From the NCBI RefSeq assembly GCF_019042275.1, contig NZ_JAHQCW010000009.1:62001-126000 (forward strand): a stretch of 64,000 nt of DNA. Reading direction: 5' to 3'. Both the position numbers and the translations under genes were made by a program. The DNA is from Diplocloster agilis (GTDB lineage: Bacteria > Bacillota > Clostridia > Lachnospirales > Lachnospiraceae). The stretch's first letter is position 1; each line of letters opens with the position of its first letter. The notes beneath the pieces are model-generated. The model worked only from the letters and a program-made list of their open reading frames with translations, had not been told where the DNA came from and searched no databases. Shown piece after piece: positions 34,135 to 42,609 of the stretch.

Positions 34135-34612
34135 CTGCAACTCCATTCTTGCCGTCAACTGCGGCCTGTTTTTCAAATAGATTTCTTATTCTTTCGGTAG
34201 CTTCCCTGGCCAGCCGATGGTCGGCCCCGTTGGCCGTCACGCCGATGACCAGCCCGCTTTCTCTCACAATTCCGGGAAAATAAAAATCACACTCTTCTTT
34301 GCAGTCACAGACATTCACCGGAATCTGCAAGTCCTTTGCTTCTATATAAATAGCGTGATTCACCTGTCTTATATCGGTAGCGGCCAGTACCATATCCGCG
34401 CCTTTTAAGTCACCCTCCCGGTAGCGGCGTTCCTGCCAGATCAGCCGGCCGGCCGCAGCTTCATTCATTAATTCGTCAGATATCCGCGGAGCAATCACGG
34501 TTATCCGGCAGCCAAAAGGCAGCAGCGTATGGATCCGTCTGGCGGCAATGGTTCCCCCGCCGAACACCAGGACTTTTTTCTCTTCCATTTCTATATAGAT
34601 CGGAAATCGCAT
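34124..34612 (-). CDS. Precorrin-2 dehydrogenase (Met8/SirC type)
   Basis: NAD-dependent enzyme oxidising precorrin-2 to sirohydrochlorin, 162 residues, shorter than ferrochelatase-competent Met8p. The Rossmann loop is VLVFGGGTIAARRI; VLAATDIRQVNHAIYIEA and PVNVCDCKEECDFYFPG are family-typical. The ATG at 34612 lies right after GGGAGGAAGA; the longer frame is rejected. It lies 105 bases after hemA. Metal insertion may be done by the CbiK-type chelatase across the divergent promoter. Confidence 0.92.
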   Translation of the reverse strand: MRFPIYIEMEEKKVLVFGGGTIAARRIHTLLPFGCRITVIAPRISDELMNEAAAGRLIWQERRYREGDLKGADMVLAATDIRQVNHAIYIEAKDLQIPVNVCDCKEECDFYFPGIVRESGLVIGVTANGADHRLAREATERIRNLFEKQAAVDGKNGVADET

Positions 34613-34717
34613 TCTTCCTCCCATACGGATGCCGGGTCTGTAACAGCCCATCCTCCGTCACCATTTATATCTCTCTTCTTCCGTACAAATACCCAGCCCC
34701 ATACCGCCCGGGGATCA

Positions 34718-35947
34718 TCAGGATTTTTCGCAGTCTCCGGCGGACTCTTCCAGCGCGGTAATACAGTCTTTCCACTGCTCCGGGGACAAATGGTTTTTCA
34801 AGCCATATAAGATTTTAGTCACGGATTTCTCCGCCGCTTTTCTCACGTTCCTTTTAAATTCCTCAGGCTCTTCCAATGCCTGGTCTACCTCCCGGTATAC
34901 CTTTGTGAGCTTGGCGTTGGTGATTCTGCCGGCCGTCTTTCCGATCCTTTGTACCGCCGGTATCCATTCCCTGAAATAATACCAGGTTCGAAACTCATCC
35001 ATATGTTCTTTCAGGATCACTCTCGCCCGGGTCACCAGCCGTTCATCGTGGCCGTTTACCATCCCCAGCATGTCCGTGTCATAGAGAATCGCTCCGGTCA
35101 GCCTTCCCACTGCAGGCTCGATATCCCTCGGCACCGCCAGATCCACGAATATGTAGCTTCTGTCCGGCGCCATAGCGCGGCATACTTTTTCAGCCTCTAT
35201 CGTATAGTGTGGACTTACGGTAGCGCTGAAGATCAGATCCTTATCCCTCAGGTGCTGATATCTCTCCTCATATAAGATGACCTCGCACTCTTTGGGTATA
35301 ACTACATCGTGCTTTTTGTACTGCCTGAGTGTCATAGCTACCCGAGCGCCCCGGTCGATCAGGATTCTGGTCATTAACCGCCCCATCTCGCCATTTCCAA
35401 TGACCATGCAGCGCCTGCCCTCCAGCGGTCCATACCGGTCTTCCAGCAGAGCCGCGGCTCCCTCCGGAATGGACATGTCCCTGGCGGTCAGCCGCACTTC
35501 CGTCTTCACCTGCTTCGCCGCCGTTACGGCGCTGCGGAAAAGAGTCTCCAATACAGAATCCGCGCAGCCGCATTCACGGGAACGGTTCAGCGCCTCCCTG
35601 ATCTGTGTCAGTATCTGATCTTCCCCAAAGATCTGGGAGTGCATCCCACAGGCCAGTTCAAACAGGTATGTAACCGCCTCTTCTCCCTGACGGCTTGTAA
35701 AATGTTCCTCGTACACATCCCCGTCCAATCCTCTTTCCTGCATCAGGATGGAAAAAGGGGATTCCCCGGCATCGCTGCACCACAGCTCCGTCCGGTTACA
35801 GGTTGATATCAGGATGCAGCCGGCCATCTCATGCCTGGCAGCCGCCTGTTCACAGAATTCCATCCCCTGTGTTTTCGTGAAAGAAAACTGCTCCCTGACC
35901 TCAATATTAGCTTTCTGATAATCGATTCCTACCATCGATATGTTCAT
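34718..35947 (-). CDS. hemA: Glutamyl-tRNA reductase
   Basis: NADPH-dependent reduction of glutamyl-tRNA to glutamate-1-semialdehyde, first step of C5 tetrapyrrole synthesis; 409 residues. The catalytic cysteine lies in ILISTCNRTELWC; GEDQILTQIREAL and the cofactor-binding VIGNGEMGRLM are conserved. The ATG at 35947 has GGAG ten bases upstream; seven residues of the longer frame are rejected. First gene of the tetrapyrrole operon, divergent from the cobaltochelatase gene. Confidence 0.95.
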   Translation of the reverse strand: MNISMVGIDYQKANIEVREQFSFTKTQGMEFCEQAAARHEMAGCILISTCNRTELWCSDAGESPFSILMQERGLDGDVYEEHFTSRQGEEAVTYLFELACGMHSQIFGEDQILTQIREALNRSRECGCADSVLETLFRSAVTAAKQVKTEVRLTARDMSIPEGAAALLEDRYGPLEGRRCMVIGNGEMGRLMTRILIDRGARVAMTLRQYKKHDVVIPKECEVILYEERYQHLRDKDLIFSATVSPHYTIEAEKVCRAMAPDRSYIFVDLAVPRDIEPAVGRLTGAILYDTDMLGMVNGHDERLVTRARVILKEHMDEFRTWYYFREWIPAVQRIGKTAGRITNAKLTKVYREVDQALEEPEEFKRNVRKAAEKSVTKILYGLKNHLSPEQWKDCITALEESAGDCEKS

Positions 35948-35980
35948 CGTTTCTATTCTCCTTTGCATCTATAAAATCTT

Positions 35981-36009
35981 AACACTTTCCACATGTCCAG
36001 ACAAGTGTT
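35981..36009. promoter_or_regulatory. Divergent promoter region of hemA and the cobaltochelatase gene
   Basis: An inverted repeat AACACTT-N15-AAGTGTT (35981-36009) is overlaid by a minus-strand promoter candidate TTGTCT-N17-TAAGAT for hemA and a plus-strand candidate TTTCCA-N17-TATGAT for the chelatase. The dyad could bind a regulator acting on both. No cobalamin riboswitch fold was recognised here. Confidence 0.45.
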
Positions 36010-36036
36010 ATGATATGGGAAGTAGCTTATTTGGAT

Positions 36037-36080
36037 CTGTTTTGGAACTGTTTTGGAACTGTTTAGGTTCTGTTTAAGAT
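36037..36080 (+). repeat. Four tandem 11-bp repeats in the chelatase leader
   Basis: CTGTTTTGGAA occurs twice exactly (36037-36047, 36048-36058) and is followed by CTGTTTAGGTT and CTGTTTAAGAT (to 36080). The period is one helix turn. They lie between the promoter candidate and the chelatase start. Confidence 0.65.
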
Positions 36081-36133
36081 ATGGAATTATTTCATATGAA
36101 ATTCCGAAAAATTCTCTGGCCGGAGGTTCTGCT

Positions 36134-36913
36134 ATGATTTATGATAAAGCAATACTGCTGCCGTTATTCGGCTCGACGGATCACGCCGCCATGGCACGGG
36201 TGCTGGAGCCATTAGAAAAAAAGCTAAACAACGCCATCCCCGGCTGCTATATATGCCACTGTCTGCTCAGCAGTTTTATTCTGAAAAAATACCAGGATTC
36301 CAATATCCCGGAGCTGTCGCTAACCGAAGCTTTGGACCGGATCGCAGAGCTTGGAATCCGCCGGTTAATCGTACAGCCTTTGCTCCTGACCACCGGAACC
36401 GGTTATGACCTGCTGTGTTCCGGTCTTAAGATATATCGGAACCGCTTTTCCCATATATCTCTTGGCAGGCCTATTCTCTGCGATGACTGGGATTATGCCG
36501 CGCTGGCCAGGGCCGTCTGGCAGGAATTTCCCGCGCCTGCAAAAGATGAAGTAGTACTGCTCATGGGACATGGTTCCGAAACCGGTGATAATCAAGTATA
36601 CCACAGGTTGACGGAAGAATTCCTTTTAACCGGCCATTCCAATATTTTCATCGGCACGATGCGTGACTGGGGCGCCGCTATGGAAACTGCCGAGCAGTGG
36701 AAGCAGGCCGGTTACCGCAAAGTCCGGCTGCTGCCTTTCCTGCTGATAGCCGGTTATCACGCGTCGCGGGATATGGTCGGCCCCGTCAGTACTTCCTGGA
36801 AAAGCAGGCTTGAGGCCGCCGGCTTTTTGGTATCTTATACAACAAAGGGCCTCGGGGAGTATGATTGTGTCCGGGAACGAATCACGTCAGGCTGTATCCG
36901 GGCCGCTGAATAA
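36134..36913 (+). CDS. cbiK: Sirohydrochlorin cobaltochelatase (CbiK type)
   Basis: Inserts cobalt into sirohydrochlorin in anaerobic B12 synthesis; 259 residues. The metal-binding histidines are recognisable in VVLLMGHGSETGDNQVY and LLIAGYHASRDMVGP. The ATG at 36134 follows GGAGGTTCTGCT; the longer frame starts inside the 11-bp repeats. It is divergent from hemA. CbiK enzymes can also accept iron, so it may make siroheme for the AsrC sulfite reductase at 49435 as well. The rest of the cbi pathway is not in the window. Confidence 0.9.
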   Translation: MIYDKAILLPLFGSTDHAAMARVLEPLEKKLNNAIPGCYICHCLLSSFILKKYQDSNIPELSLTEALDRIAELGIRRLIVQPLLLTTGTGYDLLCSGLKIYRNRFSHISLGRPILCDDWDYAALARAVWQEFPAPAKDEVVLLMGHGSETGDNQVYHRLTEEFLLTGHSNIFIGTMRDWGAAMETAEQWKQAGYRKVRLLPFLLIAGYHASRDMVGPVSTSWKSRLEAAGFLVSYTTKGLGEYDCVRERITSGCIRAAE

Positions 36914-37020
36914 TGGATTTTATGGTCATTATTTTATCATTTGGGAAGTGTTAAAGAAATAACGCAGGTTAGATTTGACAGGCATTGGATGCACAATGCG
37001 GATATCGCACGGTAAAACTG

Positions 37021-37926
37021 TTATTTTGTAACATTGATATCTCCGTTCTTTGTTTCCAGCCCGATTTTCACATCGGCATTGCCTCCAATCGTCCCGCCCG
37101 CCGTTTTATCCGTGACAGACAGCAATTCTGCAAACGATGTTTGCATCTTACCATTCTTAGTTGCAGCCGAAAACACAAATTCTAAATTGTCCGGAAGTCC
37201 CAATGTAATTGTTCCGTTTTTGGTACAAGCGGATATATTGCCGGTAACCTCCGCAAAAGTGATATCTAAACTGCCGTCTCCGGTTACCAGAAAGTCTCCG
37301 TATCCAATGCACCCGAATGCTGTCAGATCTCCGCCTTTCGATTCATATCCGATTCTGCCGGTTATGGAATCCAAATACGTGTCTGCATTGGTGGTATCAA
37401 CCGTGCAAATTTGCCCGGTAATGTCTTTTGCCGTTAATTTTCCCCCAGTGCTTTTTAAATCAATCTGGTCGGCCATAAGATTGGAAATTTCAATTGTACC
37501 GTTTGTCGTGTCAGCCTGGAAGCTGCTTAACGCCAGCGCCGCATCGGATAAAATCCACCCATCCGTTGTATGAAGCGACATACTATCTTTGTAGGTGTCC
37601 GGCACATAAATCTCAAGGCTTGCATGTACGCCATTTCCGATGGGCCGAGCACCCTCGGAGATGGTTAGGACATTTCCCGACAAATCGATTTTAGCGAAGT
37701 AGGTTTTTTGTATTTTATCCATGTACTCTACAACAACGATATTGTCAGAATCACTCTCTTTGACCGTTACGCTTTCTCCGTCATAATCAACTAGAATGGA
37801 TTTCACATTAGTAAGTGAAAACGCTTTTGTTTGGACTGGGCTTTGTGTACTGGAACACCCTTCTGATACCATGGCAAGATACATAAGGCTTAACAGAGCG
37901 GCGGTAAATTTCATTTTTTTGTTCAT
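37021..37926 (-). CDS. Lipoprotein with DUF4097-like beta-repeat domain
   Basis: A 301-residue secreted protein with a signal peptide and a probable lipid-attachment cysteine (VSEGCSS; the lipobox is not ideal). The body is a series of short beta repeats with Gly-Asn/Asp turns (DTTNGTIEISNL, LKSTGGKLTAKDI, YESKGGDLTAFG, CTKNGTITLG, TKNGKMQTSF, ETKNGDINVT), the right-handed beta-helix pattern of DUF4097 proteins. Its role is unknown; DUF4097 proteins are often paired with envelope-stress or transcription regulators. A TetR-family gene lies upstream and shares an operator-like site with it. Confidence 0.78.
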   Translation of the reverse strand: MNKKMKFTAALLSLMYLAMVSEGCSSTQSPVQTKAFSLTNVKSILVDYDGESVTVKESDSDNIVVVEYMDKIQKTYFAKIDLSGNVLTISEGARPIGNGVHASLEIYVPDTYKDSMSLHTTDGWILSDAALALSSFQADTTNGTIEISNLMADQIDLKSTGGKLTAKDITGQICTVDTTNADTYLDSITGRIGYESKGGDLTAFGCIGYGDFLVTGDGSLDITFAEVTGNISACTKNGTITLGLPDNLEFVFSAATKNGKMQTSFAELLSVTDKTAGGTIGGNADVKIGLETKNGDINVTK

Positions 37927-37940
37927 TCTATTTTCTCCTA

Positions 37941-37955
37941 ATTGAACCGTTCATT
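37941..37955 (-). promoter_or_regulatory. TetR-type operator candidate upstream of the lipoprotein gene
   Basis: ATTGAACCGTTCATT, containing the perfect palindrome TGAAC-C-GTTCA (37943-37953), 15 bases before the start codon. The same 15-mer with one change occurs at the TetR gene's own start site (38689-38703). Confidence 0.62.
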
Positions 37956-38004
37956 TAAATTTTATGATAATTTTATACGGGGCTGTCCGCCCCGCGTAAA
38001 TGAC

Positions 38005-38670
38005 TTATTTTTTATAAGCATATAAGATGTTATCCATACAAATTTCTTTCGCCACGGAAATAGGAATGTTCTTTTGTATTTCAAACGCATCGTTTTTAAC
38101 GTGCATTCCCCACCATGCTAAAGTTTCGATCATCTGTTGGGCAGTCAGCTCCGGATACTTAACCGCCCGCATTTCTCCACTGCGGATATAGATATTGACA
38201 TAGCCTAATATATTACTAAAAAATTCTTTGCGGTATCTTTGATAAAAGGCCCCTAATTCACCCACATCATTAATATTCTTTTCTAAAACAAGGCAGCCTG
38301 TTCCATATCTCGCTAGTGTATCAAAAGCGTCGGAAACCATCCGCTCAAATGAATACCCCTTTGCTTCCCTTAACAACGGTCCGCTGAATGTCATGTGGCT
38401 GTCATTCAGGACTTTCATTATTTCACCGGATAGTCCCTCAAAAAGTCGCCCGTCAATCGGGTATTCAAATTCCCGCTGTATAAAATCCGGGTCAATGGTA
38501 CATTTCAGTATAAAGTCTAAAATATCTTTTTTCCCCTTAAAGTATACATACAGCATACCGGTTGATAAACCGATCTCTTTCGCTATATCTTTCATTTGCG
38601 TACGCATATATCCTTTGTTGATAAATAGAGAACTAGCGGCTTCGTATATCGTTTGTAATCGATTCTCCAT
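38005..38670 (-). CDS. TetR-family transcriptional regulator
   Basis: Repressor of 221 residues. The N-terminal helix-turn-helix is MKDIAKEIGLSTGMLYVYFK with KKDILDFI after it, the TetR signature; the C-terminal ligand domain is not assignable. The ATG at 38670 follows GAGGGG; twelve residues of the longer frame are rejected because they would start inside the operator. It is transcribed ahead of the lipoprotein gene with a 78-base gap that holds a matching operator, so autoregulation plus control of the lipoprotein is likely. Confidence 0.87.
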   Translation of the reverse strand: MENRLQTIYEAASSLFINKGYMRTQMKDIAKEIGLSTGMLYVYFKGKKDILDFILKCTIDPDFIQREFEYPIDGRLFEGLSGEIMKVLNDSHMTFSGPLLREAKGYSFERMVSDAFDTLARYGTGCLVLEKNINDVGELGAFYQRYRKEFFSNILGYVNIYIRSGEMRAVKYPELTAQQMIETLAWWGMHVKNDAFEIQKNIPISVAKEICMDNILYAYKK

Positions 38671-38688
38671 CGGCACCCCTCTTCCTTT

Positions 38689-38739
38689 ATTGAACCATTC
38701 ATTCAATTACAGTATATACGGTTCTATTATGATTGTCGA
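38689..38739 (-). promoter_or_regulatory. Promoter and operator of the TetR gene
   Basis: On the minus strand TCGACA (38734-38739), 17-base spacer, TATACT (38711-38716), predicted start near 38704. The operator-like ATTGAACCATTCATT lies at 38689-38703, right at the start point. Confidence 0.65.
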
Positions 38740-39029
38740 TCAGTTTTTGATTTCCAAAATAGTACACGCCCCTTTACATAAGTCCAAGTGGATACTATGC
38801 AGTGTTTTTTATGATTCATTAACAAATGGGCCAAAAAGTTGCCGTTAAGTACTCATAGATATAAAAAACATGCCCCCTTTAGATAAACAAGTTATTATTT
38901 ACTTTGTCTATCCAAAGGTGAGCATATCCAATTAGGCACGACTAATTCGTAATAATTATCATCAAACAGATGCGTAACTTACCCTTTTGCCCCATAGCTT
39001 CCCTCGCTTCACGCTTCCCCTCCTGTCTT
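38740..39029. other. Intergenic region with a diverged copy of the 23-bp repeat
   Basis: No gene is seen. A copy of the repeat found at 6009 and 6102 lies at 38841-38869. A weak stem (around 38881-38911) could act as a terminator of the BMP-type transporter operon, whose last stop is at 39030. Confidence 0.45.
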
Positions 39030-39983
39030 TTATGCTGTAACTTTCTTCCGCCACTTCAGACGCCCCGCTCCCAATGCAGCCTTACGGCGTGCGCGCAGTT
39101 TCGATACAATCAGCACAAATATCACTGCCACATAGGGAATACAGGAGAGCAGCTGAGTCGGCAGGCCAAATGAGGTAAGCGTAAGATACAAAGCATCCGT
39201 ATAGGCAAACAAAAATGCCACGATACTGGTTTTTATAGGGTTACCCCCTCCTACCAGAACGGCCGCCAGGCACAAAAAGCCACGCCCGGAAGTCATATTT
39301 TCCGTAAACATAGATACTCCGGACAATGGAATAATAGCTCCTCCCAACCCGCAGCATGCACACATGATGATCAGTGCAGTCCACTTATACCTGCGGATGT
39401 TCGTTCCGGCTGTCTGTGCCGCCGTGGCATTCATTCCCACACCTCTTAGCCTAAGCCCAAAAGGAGTTTTATACATGACTACATAGGCAGCTCCGGTCAG
39501 AAGGAAGGCCAGATACACCGGACCGATTTTATTATTCAGCACATCATTCAACACCGGCACCTGGTTCAGAAATGGTATCGATATAGTCTGGAAACTAATA
39601 ATATCAGGACTGATAAAAGATCCCCGTACCTGAAAGATCGACACCAGCAGCAGAGTCGTAACCGCCCATGCTCCATAGATCAGGGCAATACTCACGATCA
39701 TCCCGTTCGCCTGGAACCGGAATACCAGGATTCCGAACAGGATCCCTACGAGGATACTCACCATCACTGCAATTAGTGCGCCCAATACCGCGCTGCCGGT
39801 AACATAACTTCCCCAGGTGGCAAAGAAGGCTGAAATCAGCATAAAGCACTCATAAGCCAGCACGAAAGTTCCCGATTTTTCCGTAAAGCATCCTCCCACA
39901 GAACCGATCACAAGAGGCGCCGCGATCCGCACGGCTCCCGCGAATACGACCGGACTGATTACAGCAAGCAGTATTTCCTGCAT
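39030..39983 (-). CDS. BMP-type ABC transporter permease 2 (nucleoside-like importer)
   Basis: Inner-membrane permease of the YufQ/NupQ group, 317 residues, about nine hydrophobic helices, with the characteristic LRLRGVGMNATAAQTAGTNI loop. It forms the channel of a branched-chain/ribose-like ABC system with the permease just upstream. Its ATG overlaps the upstream stop by one base (TAATG). Family members import purine or pyrimidine nucleosides; the substrate here is inferred from that and from the downstream kinase and hydrolases. Confidence 0.88.
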   Translation of the reverse strand: MQEILLAVISPVVFAGAVRIAAPLVIGSVGGCFTEKSGTFVLAYECFMLISAFFATWGSYVTGSAVLGALIAVMVSILVGILFGILVFRFQANGMIVSIALIYGAWAVTTLLLVSIFQVRGSFISPDIISFQTISIPFLNQVPVLNDVLNNKIGPVYLAFLLTGAAYVVMYKTPFGLRLRGVGMNATAAQTAGTNIRRYKWTALIIMCACCGLGGAIIPLSGVSMFTENMTSGRGFLCLAAVLVGGGNPIKTSIVAFLFAYTDALYLTLTSFGLPTQLLSCIPYVAVIFVLIVSKLRARRKAALGAGRLKWRKKVTA

Positions 39984-41062
39984 TATCCCGCCTCCCTGCT
40001 TCTTATGTGTTTTTGTCTCATATGATCTAACAATGCCTTATAATCAATAGCCGCAAACAGAACGAACAGCATCTGGATAATATTCACCGTCAGCTTATTC
40101 AAGCTGGTCATCCTCTCCATCTGAAGAGATCCCGCCCGCAGCGCCCCCCACAAAAAGGAAACGACGACAATAGCAATCGGATTTTGTTTTGCAATATAGG
40201 CAATCAGAATGCCGTCCCATCCCATATTGGTAATAAACTTCGCCGTAAAACTGCCATAAGAACCGCTCATCTCTATTCCGCCGCAAAGCCCGGAAATAAA
40301 TCCGGACATCAGGAATATACCCAGAAAGGTTCTGGCTACCGGTATCCCATAGGCCCTGGCGAACCGGATATTTTCCCCTACCTGCTTTAACTCGTAGCCT
40401 TTTACCGTGTAGCGGTAGAACAGATAGACCAAAACGGCCACAAGGAAAGCCAGCACGACGCCAAGGCTTGCAGAACTGCCCTGAATCAGTCCCGGCAGTC
40501 TGGCAGACGCGGCCATCGGCGGAGTGGAGATCGCATTTGACCCGTCGCTTCCTCTTCCGCCCATGATCCACCACATGGTGATATATTCGGTCAGAAGAAC
40601 GGCAATAAAATTAAACATTAACGTACTGATCAATTCATCCACCTGAAAGACCAGTTTCAGCATTGCCGGCAGAAGCGCATACAGCATTCCCGCCACGCCG
40701 GATGCCAGCAGGCAGACGATCACGTGCACTCCCGGCGGGAGTTTAAACGCATATCCCAGCACCGCAGCTGTCAGCGCGCCAAAATAGATCTGCCCTTCGA
40801 GTCCCAGGTTATTTACTCCGGACTTGAATGCTACCGCGGCCGCGATCGCGGTCAAAATGCAGGGCATCGTGTGGCGAAGCGTGTTTCCAATATTGATCTT
40901 CGACCCGAAAGCGCCTTTTATAATTTCTGAAAATGCCTTTCCCGGGTTTTCTCCCTGAACAGCGATTAAAACGGCGCCAATAAGCAGAACAGCCAGAAGG
41001 GCTGCCGCATATCGGATCAAATTGGATTTCGCTTCCTCATTGATCTCAAGCTTTTTTCTCAT
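39983..41062 (-). CDS. BMP-type ABC transporter permease 1 (nucleoside-like importer)
   Basis: Inner-membrane permease of the YufP/NupP group, 359 residues, about ten helices, with the family loop GYELKQVGENIRFARAYGIP and an N-terminal cytoplasmic stretch rich in charge. The ATG at 41062 lies 6 bases after GGAGGGG; another ATG two codons upstream overlaps that site. It overlaps the ATPase gene end by 17 bases. Confidence 0.88.
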   Translation of the reverse strand: MRKKLEINEEAKSNLIRYAAALLAVLLIGAVLIAVQGENPGKAFSEIIKGAFGSKINIGNTLRHTMPCILTAIAAAVAFKSGVNNLGLEGQIYFGALTAAVLGYAFKLPPGVHVIVCLLASGVAGMLYALLPAMLKLVFQVDELISTLMFNFIAVLLTEYITMWWIMGGRGSDGSNAISTPPMAASARLPGLIQGSSASLGVVLAFLVAVLVYLFYRYTVKGYELKQVGENIRFARAYGIPVARTFLGIFLMSGFISGLCGGIEMSGSYGSFTAKFITNMGWDGILIAYIAKQNPIAIVVVSFLWGALRAGSLQMERMTSLNKLTVNIIQMLFVLFAAIDYKALLDHMRQKHIRSREAG

Positions 41063-42584
41063 CTGCATCCCCTCCTCTGGTCATCAACAGCCCGATTTCT
41101 TCCTCTTTCAGCTCCCCATGTGTGCCTGCATACTCCAATGTGCCATTGTACATGACAAAGATCCTGTCTGACAGCTGCATCACCTCGTTTAATTCGTGGC
41201 TGATCAGCAAGATCGCGGTACCTGCCGCCGCTATGCGCAGAATTTTTTCCCAGATAAATTCGATCGCTCCCACATCTATCCCTCTGGTAGGGTCCTCGAT
41301 AACCAGTAGTTTATCACATAGAGATATTTCTCTGCCGACCACCAGTTTCTGAATATTTCCGCCCGACAGGTTTATGACCTTCTCATGGATCCCCTTTGTT
41401 TTTACCGAATATTCGCGAATGATCCGATTCGTAAAATCCTCCGCCTGTTTCCTGTCCAGCAGATATTTTCTGCGGTATCCATGTACGGTCTGATAGCCCA
41501 TCACAGCACTCTCCCACACACTGCCCGCCTTATTTACTCCCTCTCCCATACGGTCCTGAGGGATATAGCCCACTCCCATCTTTTTGCGTTCCCGGACGCT
41601 TTTATCCTGTACCTCTATTTCTCCAATGCGAATCCTGCTCTCTTTTTCCACACGGGTAAGGCCGACAACCGCCCCGGCCAGCTGCTGCTGGCCGGATCCG
41701 GCGATTCCCGCGATGCCGACAATTTCTCCGCTTCGCACTTTCAGATTCAGATTCTTCAGGCGCTGAACTCCATTCTCCTTTACGCTCAGATCCTGCAGCT
41801 CCAGCACCGGTGATTTTATCTCACTTTTGATCTTATGGGCCTGTAATATGACTTCCCGTCCTACCATAAGGTTGGCCAGCTGCTCTTCCGTCACCTCATC
41901 CGGAAGTACATGCCCCGTCACCTTCCCATTCTTCAGCACGGTAATCTCATCTGCCACCTCAAATACTTCTCTGAGCTTATGGGTGATAATCAGTATCGTC
42001 TTGCCGATCGCTTTCAGAAACCGGATCGCCTCAAAGAGTCCCTGAATTCCCTGGGGGGTAAGCACAGAGGTTGGTTCGTCGAGGATCAGAATGTCGGCGC
42101 CGCGATACAGGACTTTTACAATCTCAACCTGCTGCAGAACCGCTACCGGCAGAGTGTCCGCTCTGGCATCCAACGGCAGCTGAAAGTGATAGTCCCGGCA
42201 TATTTCTTCGATTCTCATCCGCGCTTTTTTACGGTTTAGAAATATTCCCCACCTTTTTTCCTCGAACCCCATCATAATATTATCCAGGACCGGCAGATCA
42301 CCGAACACCATGAATTCCTGGTACACCATTCCTATCCCATGTCTGGTGGCATCCATCGGATCTTTGAACCGGACTTTTTCACCATTCAGCAGGATCTCCC
42401 CTCCATCCGGTTCATAGATATCCGTAATCATGTTCATCAGTGTACTTTTACCCGCTCCGTTTTCCCCGATAATGGCGTGTACACTTCCACGCCTCACCCG
42501 CAGGTTAATATCATCGTTCGCCACAAGCGCACCAAAGGTTTTTCTTATATTCTTTAATTCCAATACATAATCCGTTTCAGCCAT
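41046..42584 (-). CDS. BMP-type ABC transporter ATPase (YufO/NupO group)
   Basis: Cytoplasmic ATPase with two ABC domains, 512 residues. First domain: IGENGAGKSTLMNMI, LPVAVLQQVEIVKVLYRGAD, LILDEPTSVLTPQG. Second domain: degenerate Walker A GIAGSGQQQ, signature NLSGGNIQKLVVGREI, and VIEDPTRGIDVG. The ILDEPTSVLTPQ stretch and the second-domain pattern are typical of nucleoside (BMP-linked) systems rather than ribose systems. It lies 25 bases after the binding lipoprotein gene. Confidence 0.92.
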   Translation of the reverse strand: MAETDYVLELKNIRKTFGALVANDDINLRVRRGSVHAIIGENGAGKSTLMNMITDIYEPDGGEILLNGEKVRFKDPMDATRHGIGMVYQEFMVFGDLPVLDNIMMGFEEKRWGIFLNRKKARMRIEEICRDYHFQLPLDARADTLPVAVLQQVEIVKVLYRGADILILDEPTSVLTPQGIQGLFEAIRFLKAIGKTILIITHKLREVFEVADEITVLKNGKVTGHVLPDEVTEEQLANLMVGREVILQAHKIKSEIKSPVLELQDLSVKENGVQRLKNLNLKVRSGEIVGIAGIAGSGQQQLAGAVVGLTRVEKESRIRIGEIEVQDKSVRERKKMGVGYIPQDRMGEGVNKAGSVWESAVMGYQTVHGYRRKYLLDRKQAEDFTNRIIREYSVKTKGIHEKVINLSGGNIQKLVVGREISLCDKLLVIEDPTRGIDVGAIEFIWEKILRIAAAGTAILLISHELNEVMQLSDRIFVMYNGTLEYAGTHGELKEEEIGLLMTRGGDADEKKA

Positions 42585-42609
42585 ACAGATCTGATCCCTT
42601 CACTTTAGC

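Noticed and set aside
36053-36133. An earlier start for cbiK.
   Set aside because: It would begin within the 11-bp repeats without a ribosome site; the ATG at 36134 has GGAGG at the right distance and gives the usual N-terminus.
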